Assembly: GCA_964059195.1 (NCBI GenBank)
Contig: CAXKWD010000001.1
Span: forward strand, 215,706,484-215,770,483
Length of the DNA: 64,000 nucleotides
Source of the DNA: Ectobius pallidus
Taxonomy: Eukaryota; Arthropoda; Insecta; Blattodea; Ectobiidae
Direction: 5' to 3'
A model generated the notes under the pieces. It did no database searches, had not been told where the DNA came from, and saw nothing but the letters and a program-made list of their open reading frames with translations. Each line of letters begins with the position of its first letter. The first letter of the stretch is position 1. Shown piece by piece: positions 1-11,300 of the stretch. Position numbers and translations under genes: made by a program.

Positions 1-107
1 TTTATTGTGCAAGGGTATAATTATACATGTTATGCATTATATGTTGAACTTCTTAACCAAAGGTAAGGTAGATCGTAAGAGTGTATCAGTACCCTTATAA
101 TTTATGT

Positions 108-2063
108 ATGTGGCTTAGAAACGGAAAAGTTACTAGGAATAAAATTAATATGGAAGGTGGAGAGGGGCACGACTTGCTTACTGGTGAGGAAATAAATAAT
201 TGTAGAATGGAGATTAACAATGAGAACAGTGTCGCGACAGGTGACGGGGTTTTGGAGCAGGGAGTTGATAATAGGCAGGAAAATATTGCAACAAATATTC
301 AGCTGACCGAGAATGATAGTGTAACTGAACATAGGCCTAGGGAATTGAATCAAACTATAGACCCGAATTCTATTGCATATTTGATAGCTATGATGAGGGA
401 ATCTAAGGAAGCTATGATGAAGGGACTAGAAAAATCGAGTAAGGAAACTAGGGAAAGTATCAATGAACTAGAAAAAAATTCTGGGGAAAAGATAGAGAAA
501 CTAGGAGATAGGATAGAACAATCGAGCCAAGAACATAGACAGAACATAGATAGGCTTGAGAGGGAGCTAAATAATATAAAAGAGGTCCAATCTAACTTAT
601 GCAACGAAATCAGGGGAGAATTCTGTAGGGAACTTAAAGAAAGTGAAAAAGCAATGAGGCAAGAAATTAGTGAAAGTCAAGGGGAAATTAGGTCTGAATT
701 AGAGGCTAATATGGCATCGGTAGATAGGAAAATAGAGATTCAGGGCAAGAAATATGAAGAAAAATTATTCAATGAAAGGAAAATTTTGGAGAAGGAAATA
801 CAGAAATCGGAGTCTAGCTTGAAAAAGAATATGGAGACTCAGGTGGGAAAAGTAAAAGTAGGGTTAGGAGATAAAATCTCAGAAGTAAATGACAAGGTAG
901 TGCATTTAGAAAATATATTAGCTGAGAAAATAGGAGAAATCTCTAAAGAAGTAAGCACGGTAGCTAAGGAGGTTGAAAATCATAGGCCTGTAGCAAATAA
1001 CTATGCTGTAAATTGTAGTGAGGGTATATGTAATGGAATAGGAAATACATATAGGCCTCCTAGTGTTGCAAATGAGTCCTGTAATACAGTACACGAGACG
1101 GTAGCCACCAGCATGCCGGTAGTTAGCGATAATAGGATTAATATATGTAACCTAATAGGAAATGAGGTATCACTTCCCAGCTTCAATGAGAGCAACACGA
1201 GCCCTCAGAGTTTCTTGAAATCTGTTGAAGAGTATTTTACTTTGCGGTCTATTCCATCTCAGTACAAAATGTTGATCCTCGGTAGAGCCTTAAAAGGAAA
1301 AACAAAAGAGTGGTTTGAACTTACAGTACACCCGGAGTGCAACTATGAGGATTTTAAGCAGTTATTCTTAGCAAGATATTGGGGTGAGGCGAAGAGAGCT
1401 TTAGCTAGAAATGAGGTCTATAATGGGAGATATTCACCTAGGGGCAACGTCTCTCTATCGGACCATTTCTTAAGAGTTATAGGCCTAATCAAGTTACTAG
1501 ACCCCGGAATGCCAGAACGAGAGGCCATTCAGCTTGTGACGAGACATTTTCAGCCGGAAATATGTAATCTGCTTATAGTATCATGTCCCCAAACTTATAG
1601 CAAGGCTTTGGAGTTATTATCTAGTTTCGAAGTAGGAACTAACAGAGAAGAGCGTAGCGATAATAGGAGACAAAATGGACCGGATAATATGCAAATGAAT
1701 CAAGATACGAGAGGAGGTCCAAATAATGACAGAGGTAGATGGAACCAAGGACATGCCAACAGAAATGCGGAATCGAACAGAGGACCCCCTAATAATAACT
1801 CATATAGAAATAATGGGAACCAAAACTGGAGGGGAAATAATCAAGAGAATAGGCCTCAAGACAGACAAGTAAATAATGTTCGATTTCATGGCAGGATGCA
1901 GAACGAAGTAGGAGAACGAATTCCAGAAAACCAGGGGGACATTAACATAGAAGGTGAAAGGAATCAGGCGCATAGCACGGGAAACCACAATGATATTCAG
2001 GGAGACATTCGTCACAGAAATGACGAAAGGCATGTAGCGCAAGACAGGCCTTTAAACTACTAG
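108..2063 (+). CDS. Gag-like polyprotein of an LTR retrotransposon (element A)
   Basis: This reading frame should form the particle protein of a Ty3/gypsy-type retrotransposon. The frame is open from just after a stop at 69. The first in-frame ATG is 108, and a second candidate is 150 (protein starting MEGGEG). The first 300 or so residues are strongly charged, rich in E, K and S, and look like a long coiled coil. A retrotransposon-gag core follows at about nt 1190-1640, with the pattern SFLKSVEEYF, LGRALKGKTKEWFEL and FLARYWGEAKR. The last 130 residues are N, R, G and Q rich and probably bind nucleic acid. No CCHC zinc knuckle is visible, which is unusual. The frame stops at 2061, 4 nt after a slippery heptamer, and pol continues in the -1 frame. 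The 5' LTR and primer site lie outside the window. Family assignment rests on the gag core pattern and the adjoining protease. Confidence 0.85.
   Translation: MWLRNGKVTRNKINMEGGEGHDLLTGEEINNCRMEINNENSVATGDGVLEQGVDNRQENIATNIQLTENDSVTEHRPRELNQTIDPNSIAYLIAMMRESKEAMMKGLEKSSKETRESINELEKNSGEKIEKLGDRIEQSSQEHRQNIDRLERELNNIKEVQSNLCNEIRGEFCRELKESEKAMRQEISESQGEIRSELEANMASVDRKIEIQGKKYEEKLFNERKILEKEIQKSESSLKKNMETQVGKVKVGLGDKISEVNDKVVHLENILAEKIGEISKEVSTVAKEVENHRPVANNYAVNCSEGICNGIGNTYRPPSVANESCNTVHETVATSMPVVSDNRINICNLIGNEVSLPSFNESNTSPQSFLKSVEEYFTLRSIPSQYKMLILGRALKGKTKEWFELTVHPECNYEDFKQLFLARYWGEAKRALARNEVYNGRYSPRGNVSLSDHFLRVIGLIKLLDPGMPEREAIQLVTRHFQPEICNLLIVSCPQTYSKALELLSSFEVGTNREERSDNRRQNGPDNMQMNQDTRGGPNNDRGRWNQGHANRNAESNRGPPNNNSYRNNGNQNWRGNNQENRPQDRQVNNVRFHGRMQNEVGERIPENQGDINIEGERNQAHSTGNHNDIQGDIRHRNDERHVAQDRPLNY
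2051..2057 (+). promoter_or_regulatory. -1 ribosomal frameshift slippery site (T TTA AAC)
   Basis: The heptamer TTTAAAC is phased exactly as X XXY YYZ in the gag frame (cct tta aac tac tag). Slippage by -1 re-pairs both tRNAs on TTT AAA and enters the pol frame at 2057. That frame is open from upstream of this point through to the protease. UUUAAAC is one of the best known -1 slip sites. I did not identify a downstream pseudoknot or stem. Confidence 0.8.
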
Positions 2064-3295
2064 GAGACGCATTTGGAGGTCGAAATGACGTCACACAGAC
2101 CGAGGGATTAAAAGGATTAAAAAGACCTGATAATGAAAATAAAACACGAGAGAAGGGGTGCGTAGTAGGATGTGCAAATAGAGAGGGTATAACACCCACA
2201 TATCCGCCATTAATAAGGGTAAAAATAGACCAATTTGAAGTCGATATGTTGGTGGACACTGGCTGTACTTTTTCTCTAATAAACGAAAAATTCTATGAAA
2301 CGCTGAAAGCAGCAAGAGTGCGCGTTCAGGAATTGAAAGTACATGGCCTATACGCACAAACTGCAATTGGTGCCAAATCCCATAAAATTGAGCATCAGTG
2401 TATGTTGCCGTTGGAAATTGAGGGAAAGAAGTTAGAAGTCTACTTTTTGACAATAAAACATTTAGCACATAAATTAATTCTGGGTTGTGATTCTATGACA
2501 GATCAACTAATGAGAATAAATTTTGAAGAAAATTGGGTAGAAATGGAATTAGATGAGAAAGAAAAGTTACGTGTACCGTTTTTATCTAATGAGAATATAA
2601 TTACTAAGGAGTTGGAGTGCCAAAATGAAGATGTATTATTACGCGAGCCTTTCGTGGTGGAATCAGTTGTAGTACAAGAGGGAAATAGTATCGACGAATA
2701 TAGGCCTATGGGAATTAAACCGGCCGTATTTATATATGAAGGTGATAATGAGGCTGATTGTGACGAAAGTGTCGCAGAGTTACAGGGAATGGAATCTGAT
2801 ATTGTTTGGGAGGACGAAGAATATGATCATTTGTGCATTAAGGGTTCTAATAATTATGTAGATGAAAATGAATGTGAAACGGTACACGCGAATTTTACTA
2901 ACATTAGTCAGAATGGAAGAAATGAAGAGGAAAATGTTGATATCGAATTAATTCTCAGGGAGAAAGTAGAAGAAATTGATGTGCTGTCAGATGGTCAAAA
3001 GTCGACTTTATATAACATGCTATATAAGAACAAATCAGTGTTCAGTTCAACTCCAGGCCTATTTCGGGGTTACCAACGCAAATTGAAATTAAAACAAGAT
3101 ATTCCTGAGCGTCGCTATAAGAGTAGGCCTGTACCAATTTCAATGATGGAAGAAGCCTGTAAGCAAATAAATCCGATTTGTGGTGTAGTGAAAGCACATG
3201 GAAAACTACGCTTAACCTTTGACTCTAGTTATCTTAAATTATTCATAGAAGCAGAAAATTTTTGGGCAGAACCAATAAAGGATATAAATCCGTAA
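2057..3295 (+). CDS. Pro-Pol fragment: aspartic protease and start of reverse transcriptase (element A, truncated)
   Basis: Reached by -1 frameshifting from gag. An internal ATG at 2246 is probably not used on its own. The retroviral-type aspartic protease shows LVDTGCTFSLI (nt 2249-2281, active-site D-T-G) and LILGCD about 75 residues later. An acidic linker follows. Next comes the segment that normally precedes RT (VFSSTPGLF, then YKSRPVPISM) and the first RT block (GKLRLTFDSSYL). The usual 15 or so residues between the RPVPI segment and the NPI-V-K block appear to be missing, so there may be an in-frame deletion. The frame ends at 3293-3295. The RT palm with its YxDD motif, RNase H and integrase are absent, so this copy cannot make functional Pol. 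It may be a deletion derivative joined directly to 3' untranslated sequence. Confidence 0.8.
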   Translation, partial: LLGDAFGGRNDVTQTEGLKGLKRPDNENKTREKGCVVGCANREGITPTYPPLIRVKIDQFEVDMLVDTGCTFSLINEKFYETLKAARVRVQELKVHGLYAQTAIGAKSHKIEHQCMLPLEIEGKKLEVYFLTIKHLAHKLILGCDSMTDQLMRINFEENWVEMELDEKEKLRVPFLSNENIITKELECQNEDVLLREPFVVESVVVQEGNSIDEYRPMGIKPAVFIYEGDNEADCDESVAELQGMESDIVWEDEEYDHLCIKGSNNYVDENECETVHANFTNISQNGRNEEENVDIELILREKVEEIDVLSDGQKSTLYNMLYKNKSVFSSTPGLFRGYQRKLKLKQDIPERRYKSRPVPISMMEEACKQINPICGVVKAHGKLRLTFDSSYLKLFIEAENFWAEPIKDINP

Positions 3296-3545
3296 AATGT
3301 ATTCAGATGATCAGTGATTTTTGTGTGACGTCATTTATCGACAATGTATTGTAAATATGAACAAATTAGAGGAAAGGGCAGAATAACCGAAAGGCATTGT
3401 ACTGAGTTGGAATAATGTAGGCCTATAACCTGCAATGTATATTTTACGCGGTAAAATAGCTACTGGCATGATAGGTTATCAGTTCCACATAGGTTTAGGA
3501 TTAGAGGAATGTGTATAAATGAGAGTAAAATATACGTGTGTGTAT

Positions 3546-3785
3546 TGCATTCTTTATAATATAGTGCAAGTGTAATGAGAACTGCTTGATCGACCTTGTC
3601 AAAGTCTCATGGTAAAAGAGTGTTTCTTTGCATTCTTTATAATATAGTGCAAGTGTAGTGAGAACTGCTTGATCGACCTTGTCAAAGTCTCAATAAAAAA
3701 AAAAGTGTTTTTGTTTTTCTTTATGCATTCAATATATTTTATAAAATTTCAGTGAGAACTGCTTGAGCTTAATTTTCATGGTCTC
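3546..3785 (+). repeat. Tandem repeat of 83-95 bp in the 3' region of element A
   Basis: Three successive units begin TGCATTC at 3546, 3629 and 3724 and share 'gagaactgcttgatcgacct'. The first two are nearly identical and the third is diverged. They lie in 633 bp of noncoding sequence (3296-3928) after the truncated pol. This may be the 3' untranslated region or part of an LTR of element A. The continuation is displaced to 11355 by the element B insertion. Confidence 0.7.
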
Positions 3786-3928
3786 ACGAGGGTATATCGG
3801 TAAATTTATGGTGTTTACGTAAAATTTTGTTGTAATGTCTTGGTCGTGCAATAAACCAAGTAATACGTACAAACAACGTAACACTACAGAAAACCGCAAG
3901 ATGTATGAAGGCATGAATGTGATAGGTT

Positions 3929-6900
3929 TGTCACGTTGCAAAAACGTTACGTATAAAACAGTGCTCGAGACCACGAGGGAACTAGTGATAAACAAAGGAA
4001 ATCCTAGGAACTATCGATACTGTGTCAGTTTTATTTGAATTGCAGGAAGAGGAAAGTGCGCAGGCGCGGGGCGCCGGAAATGGAGAGAGACGACCGTTAC
4101 CCCTGAGAGAGAAGTAACGGACACAGAGTAGTGAGGAGAGAGGAGTAAGAGTTAGTCAGCAGAAGAGTAAGCAACAGACAGCCGACGAAGAGGGAGGTCG
4201 CCGCGTCTGGCGGGCCTAGCCCGTCGGGTGGGTGCTGTATGCACGCCGCCAGGCAGTAGAAATGGGTCGGTGGAACATAAGCATCAGCGAGCCGACGAGA
4301 AGAGAAAAATTGGAATCACCGATGGATGGCTATATGGAAATAGCTATGGTTGGAATGAGTCTAAATGTGTCTGGATTATGTCGTGGCTGCCGACAACGGA
4401 CAACCGCTGCGAAGGAGAATATGGGCCGAGTCTAAGGGAGACTTGGATGACGAATGGTATCCTACAAAGAAATGGACATTGGAGGGAAGAGTGAAGACCA
4501 ACAGTAGTCTACGTCCTGTTGAGTATACTAAAAACTAGTATTATCAGACGCTTAGTCAGTTTTTGAAAAGATAAATTGATATTCACATTTTTGTAGTTTC
4601 TACTTAATGTGTGATCAATAGATTCCTAACAGAACAAAAGTAGTTCAATAAGAGATAGAGTAGAGGAAAAAGAAAAGTAGTTGATTGGTAGTGAAAGTAA
4701 CGATGATCTGTTCTATAGTTCAAGTTCAGAGTTAGGTTAGAAGAGGATAATAAGAAAGAAGTAGAGAGGGAGTAAATAAAGATAAGTTACTTAGGTGGGG
4801 TCAAGTAGTTTCATATTGGAATTCACAGGAAATTCAGAAACATAAATGGACACAGATTGAAACTAAGTAACGTGGAGAAGTTGTAATGGAAAGAAATGTT
4901 AGGGTAGCATAAATTAAGATAGTCGGCGAGCTTAGGCGCCTTATCTTAAGTAAAGGACTGGGAGATAGAATAAGTGTCATACTTCCAAATTTATTGTAAT
5001 ATCTAATGTAAAGTTAAAAATGGCTATTAATTAATTTATGTGTGCGGTGCTTTGCGCCTTATCAAAGCGTTAGAATAAGGGAGACTGAGAAAGTGTTGTA
5101 CTCCTATTGTTAGAGATCATATAGGACCATTGCATCTAAATATAGAAGTGAAAGTAAATTGATTGGGGTTAAGATTGTAACCTAACAGAGAAAAGAGTTA
5201 AAGTAGTTGAAGAAAAATTGGGTAGAGTAGTGAACTTGGAAAAAGTAGAAGAAAGTCTAGAAGCCTAGGGGCTTAGGAAAATACAATTCTAGATTAAAGT
5301 TAGATGAATTAAAAGTAAATTTTTGTAAAGTGAAAAATGGTTAAAAAAGGGGATAGTGAATAAAAGTTAGAAGAAGATTTGAAGCATTAAACGGGAAGTT
5401 TTTTGCTATATAGGAAAGGTTAAAAGAGAAGAAAAAGAAAGAAAGAAAATAAGTTAATAATTCTTGTAGAAGTGATGATGAATACATAGAGTAAGTAAGA
5501 AGGATTGTTAGTAGATGGATTCTTGGGTGACAGGAGCTCCTAAGATTTCGAATAAAATAACTACTACAAGGTAATGTGAATGTTGAGAAAGAAAAATTAA
5601 AAGAATAAAAGCTAGTAGTAGGCAAGGCCTATATTAGTGAAATATATATAAAGAAAGAAATTTAGGAGAAATTGTGAAAGGCGTCGGTGTTGGAGGCGAA
5701 CAACGGCCCCACGTGCCTCTAGGAGAGAGTGTCAGGGACCTCTGACATCGATTTTCAAAATTGTATTTTTGTTTGCGGCCCGTTATTATTTCCCCGGTTA
5801 CAGAGGAGGAGTCAGATTGTTTGTAACTCAAGATCTAGACGACACCCCTGTATCGGTGGTCTATCGCCACAGTCACTCTGTGGGTGTAGGCCTAAACTTC
5901 CGTTTCTTTCTTCATAACACTGTCTTTCCTATCTATCTTTAAAAACTTCTTCTTCTCTGACGGGACAGACAAGGACATGTTAGTGTAGTGAAATAAAGGA
6001 AAATAAAATGTATTGTAAGATGAACATTTATTAAGAGGAGTATGTACAGGGTAGAGTTTGATACAATTTCCTTGTTGTCAGAGTTTTGATGGTTTTGGAT
6101 TTTTTTTGAAGTTGATGAAAGAAGTATTTGATTGTAGAATTCAAAAGTGACCTGAAAAATAGATTCAGAAATTACGTTAGTTAATGGGGAAAGTAAGAAA
6201 ACAGTATAATATTGGAATTAAAACCTTATTAAGAGTCAGAAATTTATTTTAGGGTTATATCTGATAAGTGTTGATTTGAGATAATAATGGTATAGAAATA
6301 GTTATAATTGAAATAAATATGTTGTGTATATAAACTTGAGATGAGGGTAATTTAAAAAGGGAAGTTGTAAAATTGTTACTGAATAATCTGATTTTTGTTA
6401 AATAAAATATTATTGTTAATTGTTGAAAAATCATAGTTAACGTGGTTTGTTATTTAGAGGGTGAATTAAAACTACTAACTTCCTTTAAATAGAAAGAATC
6501 CTGCCCTTCTCCACTGTTTAAAGGCTACGCCGTGGTACTTGTATATATAGCCTTGTATATGCAATAAATATTTTGTGGTGGGACTTAGAAAAAAAAAACA
6601 TATAGTCAAGAGAGAAATTAATATTGGTAATTAGGATGAGAATTAGAAGAGGAATTGGTAGATGGCGCCCTATATCAAATGTTCTACCAATAAAAGAGAG
6701 TTTTTTTTATAATAGTTAAATTATAATGAAGAAGTTCGAGAACACCCTGTAGATGTGGTGCATTAATAGTAGCTGTGGAATGTCAAGTGCGCGTGCCGTA
6801 CTTTGGTATGTGGTGACAGGTGGATTTGCTTCACTGAGTAACTAGGTCACTGTTACGATAGTTACTAGAAGTTAGAGCAGATCACGTAAAGATATATTAT

Positions 6901-6938
6901 TGGAAGACATAGTAAGAAAATAAGATAAGTCCCTCACA
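3929..6938 (+). repeat. 5' LTR of element B (3,010 bp)
   Basis: Starts TGTCACGTTGC and ends CCCTCACA. It is unusually long for an insect LTR. It contains a GC-richer block at about 4040-4260, another at about 5690-5890, and long AG-rich stretches between. A TATA-like tatatata near 6543 and AATAAA near 6564 sit 20 bp apart towards the 3' end and could be promoter and polyadenylation signals. The ORFs inside it (for example 4228-4494) match nothing I recognise and have no coding character. Confidence 0.95.
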
Positions 6939-7390
6939 TATTTTGGCGCCCAACGTGGGGCGAGTTGTGTTAAAATTACAAAAGTTTGGCTTGATATAAG
7001 AAAAGAAAATAAACATTAATCAGTTAGAATTGGAAACTTGAAATACGAGTCATCATATATTTTGGAGCCCATAGCGTGAGGCTGTGATAGTTTCATAGTA
7101 GGATAATTTTGATAGTAATTTTGATAGTAATTTTGGCCCATATCGTAGGGCTAAGTAGTGTTAAAACAAAACAGTATTGCTAATTGTTGCAACTTAATTT
7201 AGTTAAAATTGTTAAGTAAAAAGAAACCTTTATTCAGTTAAAGTTTTGTGAAGTTCAGTCTTCACATATTTTGGTCGCCCGTAGCGTGAGGCGAGTTGTG
7301 GTAAAATCACAGATTTTGATAGCCCATAGCGTGGGGCGAGATAGTGTTAAAAACAAAAGAGTTTTGACCCATAGCGTGGGGCGAGTTAAA
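6939..7390 (+). repeat. Leader with about six degenerate copies of the LTR-end/primer-site unit
   Basis: Units resembling 'cacatattttggcgcc' followed by caacgtggggcgagttgtg recur at about 6934, 7055, 7130, 7264, 7312 and 7361. Later units read as variants such as tttggagcccatagcgtgag and gcccatagcgtggggcgag. Two later units also keep the preceding 'catatattttgg' that spans the LTR/primer-site junction. Only the first unit is a perfect tRNA complement. Confidence 0.75.
6944..6961 (+). other. Primer binding site for tRNA-Lys
   Basis: TGGCGCCCAACGTGGGGC is complementary to the 3' end, including CCA, of the tRNA-Lys (CUU type) used as primer by several retroelements. It starts 5 bp after the 5' LTR end, the expected place. 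The match is 18 nt and then breaks. Confidence 0.92.
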
Positions 7391-7518
7391 AAAAAGAGGG
7401 GAGTTCATATTTTTCTAGGTTAGTATAGGTGACTATGACAGATGACTTGACTATTGTTTTCTAATCTCTTTTCTCTTTTCAGTCTTTTTTGTCATTGTGG
7501 AATTGTTAATATATTAAT

Positions 7519-7914
7519 ATGGCTACTTATCAGAAAGAAAATCTTGGATTACTATAGCTACTGATTTATTGGGACCATACCCACGTTCCAAGCAAAGAAA
7601 CAAATATACTGTTGTAATTTAAGCTACCTTTACCAAATGTGTGGACTGTAAAGCTTTAAGGAAAGTAACCAGTAGAAAGAGTTAATCGGGTATTGTAAAC
7701 GATGGTCTTGCTAGTTACATTCAAAATGTATGTTTATCTGTTTATCTGAAAGAATTTACGTTTGCCTTGAATACTGTTAAACATAGTTCCACTGGATGCA
7801 CTCCTTATATGCTAGATTTTGGGAAGGAGGCTGAAGTTTTAAGTAGGCTAAATGTTATGGAAAATCAGCCTATAGTTAAGGAACTTCCAAAGAATTTGAG
7901 TGAAAGATTAGATA

Positions 7915-7966
<52 letters not shown>

Positions 7967-8249
7967 TAAATCTAATGGTCAGACATAATTTAGAAACTGC
8001 TTATAAAAAGTAGAGTCATTATTATAATCTCCGAAGGAGAGAAGTGAAATTTTGCCTGGGAGATCTAGTGTTGAGAAGAAACTATAAACTTATTAATTCA
8101 GCACAAGGTTATGCATTTAAGTGAAACATTTATTGGTCCTTACGTTATAAAGAAAAGAATGAGTGAAAACAGTTACGAGTTGATGAACCGTTATGGCAAA
8201 AAGTTAGGGAAGTGACATGCTAAAGATTTTAAGCCCTTTGTGCCAGTAT
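7519..8249 (+). pseudogene. Broken integrase of element B
   Basis: Conceptual translation with frame changes shows an integrase core start (ATDLLGPYPRSKQRNKYTVV, then a stop). Later come FALNTVKHSSTGCTPYMLDF, the segment after the catalytic core, and a C-terminal part (AHYYNLRRREVKFCLGDLVL, FIGPYVIKKR, then HAKDFKPFVP). At least three stops, several frameshifts and loss of the central catalytic segment make it non-functional. Runs of A (46 at 7919-7964 and about 18 at 8271-8288) break the frame further. The order and motifs fit a Ty3/gypsy integrase with a GPY-type end. Confidence 0.8.
7919..7964 (+). repeat. Poly-A run of 46
   Basis: An uninterrupted run of A inside the broken integrase. 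It could be a slippage expansion of an original lysine codon run, or partly an assembly artefact. Confidence 0.95.
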
Positions 8250-8326
8250 AGACCCTATTGGTTGGTTCATAAAAAAAAAAAAAAAAAATATGTTCCCTTA
8301 AGACAGCAAACATATTTTTTTTTGGT

Positions 8327-8339
8327 AAGAAAGGGAAGA
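8327..8339 (+). other. Polypurine tract of element B
   Basis: AAGAAAGGGAAGA lies directly before the 3' LTR (one T between), where plus-strand priming occurs in LTR elements. No such tract precedes 3929, which agrees with the 5' LTR being the true left end. Confidence 0.8.
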
Positions 8340-8340
8340 T

Positions 8341-11300
8341 TGTCACGTTGCAAAAACGTTACGTATAAAACAGTGCTCGAGACCACGAGGGAACTAGTGA
8401 TAAACAAAGGAAATCCTAGGAACTATCGATACTGTGTCAGTTTTATTTGAATTGCAGGAAGAGGAAAGTGCGCAGGCGCGGGGCGCCGGAAATGGAGAGA
8501 GACGACCGTTACCCCTGAGAGAGAAGTAACGGACACAGAGTAGTGAGGAGAGAGGAGTAAGAGTTAGTCAGCAGAAGAGTAAGCAACAGACAGCCGACGA
8601 AGAGGGAGGTCGCCGCGTCTGGCGGGCCTAGCCCGTCGGGTGGGTGCTGTATGCACGCCGCCAGGCAGTAGAAATGGGTCGGTGGAACATAAGCATCAGC
8701 GAGCCGACGAGAAGAGAAAAATTGGAATCACCGATGGATGGCTATATGGAAATAGCTATGGTTGGAATGAGTCTAAATGTGTCTGGATTATGTCGTGGCT
8801 GCCGACAACGGACAACCGCTGCGAAGGAGAATATGGGCCGAGTCTAAGGGAGACTTGGATGACGAATGGTATCCTACAAAGAAATGGACATTGGAGGGAA
8901 GAGTGAAGACCAACAGTAGTCTACGTCCTGTTGAGTATACTAAAAACTAGTATTATCAGACGCTTAGTCAGTTTTTGAAAAGATAAATTGATATTCACAT
9001 TTTTGTAGTTTCTACTTAATGTGTGATCAATAGATTCCTAACAGAACAAAAGTAGTTCAATAAGAGATAGAGTAGAGGAAAAAGAAAAGTAGTTGATTGG
9101 TAGTGAAAGTAACGATGATCTGTTCTATAGTTCAAGTTCAGAGTTAGGTTAGAAGAGGATAATAAGAAAGAAGTAGAGAGGGAGTAAATAAAGATAAGTT
9201 ACTTAGGTGGGGTCAAGTAGTTTCATATTGGAATTCACAGGAAATTCAGAAACATAAATGGACACAGATTGAAACTAAGTAACGTGGAGAAGTTGTAATG
9301 GAAAGAAATGTTAGGGTAGCATAAATTAAGATAGTCGGCGAGCTTAGGCGCCTTATCTTAAGTAAAGGACTGGGAGATAGAATAAGTGTCATACTTCCAA
9401 ATTTATTGTAATATCTAATGTAAAGTTAAAAATGGCTATTAATTAATTTATGTGTGCGGTGCTTTGCGCCTTATCAAAGCGTTAGAATAAGGGAGACTGA
9501 GAAAGTGTTGTACTCCTATTGTTAGAGATCATATAGGACCATTGCATCTAAATATAGAAGTGAAAGTAAATTGATTGGGGTTAAGATTGTAACCTAACAG
9601 AGAAAAGAGTTAAAGTAGTTGAAGAAAAATTGGGTAGAGTAGTGAACTTGGAAAAAGTAGAAGAAAGTCTAGAAGCCTAGGGGCTTAGGAAAATACAATT
9701 CTAGATTAAAGTTAGATGAATTAAAAGTAAATTTTTGTAAAGTGAAAAATGGTTAAAAAAGGGGATAGTGAATAAAAGTTAGAAGAAGATTTGAAGCATT
9801 AAACGGGAAGTTTTTTGCTATATAGGAAAGGTTAAAAGAGAAGAAAAAGAAAGAAAGAAAATAAGTTAATAATTCTTGTAGAAGTGATGATGAATACATA
9901 GAGTAAGTAAGAAGGATTGTTAGTAGATGGATTCTTGGGTGACAGGAGCTCCTAAGATTTCGAATAAAATAACTACTACAAGGTAATGTGAATGTTGAGA
10001 AAGAAAAATTAAAAGAATAAAAGCTAGTAGTAGGCAAGGCCTATATTAGTGAAATATATATAAAGAAAGAAATTTAGGAGAAATTGTGAAAGGCGTCGGT
10101 GTTGGAGGCGAACAACGGCCCCACGTGCCTCTAGGAGAGAGTGTCAGGGACCTCTGACATCGATTTTCAAAATTGTATTTTTGTTTGCGGCCCGTTATTA
10201 TTTCCCCGGTTACAGAGGAGGAGTCAGATTGTTTGTAACTCAAGATCTAGACGACACCCCTGTATCGGTGGTCTATCGCCACAGTCACTCTGTGGGTGTA
10301 GGCCTAAACTTCCGTTTCTTTCTTCATAACACTGTCTTTCCTATCTATCTTTAAAAACTTCTTCTTCTCTGACGGGACAGACAAGGACATGTTAGTGTAG
10401 TGAAATAAAGGAAAATAAAATGTATTGTAAGATGAACATTTATTAAGAGGAGTATGTACAGGGTAGAGTTTGATACAATTTCCTTGTTGTCAGAGTTTTG
10501 ATGGTTTTGGATTTTTTTTGAAGTTGATGAAAGAAGTATTTGATTGTAGAATTCAAAAGTGACCTGAAAAATAGATTCAGAAATTACGTTAGTTAATGGG
10601 GAAAGTAAGAAAACAGTATAATATTGGAATTAAAACCTTATTAAGAGTCAGAAATTTATTTTAGGGTTATATCTGATAAGTGTTGATTTGAGATAATAAT
10701 GGTATAGAAATAGTTATAATTGAAATAAATATGTTGTGTATATAAACTTGAGATGAGGGTAATTTAAAAAGGGAAGTTGTAAAATTGTTACTGAATAATC
10801 TGATTTTTGTTAAATAAAATATTATTGTTAATTGTTGAAAAATCATAGTTAACGTGGTTTGTTATTTAGAGGGTGAATTAAAAATACTAACTTCCTTTAA
10901 ATAGAAAGAATCCTGCCCTTCTCCACTGTTTAAAGGCTACGCCGTGGTACTTGTATATATAGCCTTGTATATGCAATAAATATTTTGTGGTGGGACTTAG
11001 AAAAAAAAAACATATAGTCAAGAGAGAAATTAATATTGGTAATTAGGATGAGAATTAGAAGAGGAATTGGTAGATGGCGCCCTATATCAAATGTTCTACC
11101 AATAAAAGAGAGTTTTTTTTATAATAGTTAAATTATAATGAAGAAGTTCGAGAACACCCTGTAGATGTGGTGCATTAATAGTAGCTGTGGAATGTCAAGT
11201 GCGCGTGCCGTACTTTGGTATGTGGTGACAGGTGGATTTGCTTCACTGAGTAACTAGGTCACTGTTACGATAGTTACTAGAAGTTAGAGCAGATCACGTA

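Noticed and set aside
4228..5917. Several ORFs of 60-95 residues within the LTRs (repeated at 8640-10329)
   Set aside because: Identical in both LTRs only because the LTRs are identical. They have no recognised domain, overlap on both strands, and show AG-rich or simple-sequence composition.
6939..7390. CRISPR-like spaced repeats
   Set aside because: Units are degenerate, unevenly spaced, derived from a primer site, and the genome is eukaryotic.
7500..8340. Possibility that element B is an intact retrotransposon
   Set aside because: The interior is 1.4 kb, lacks RT and gag, and its integrase has several stops and frameshifts.
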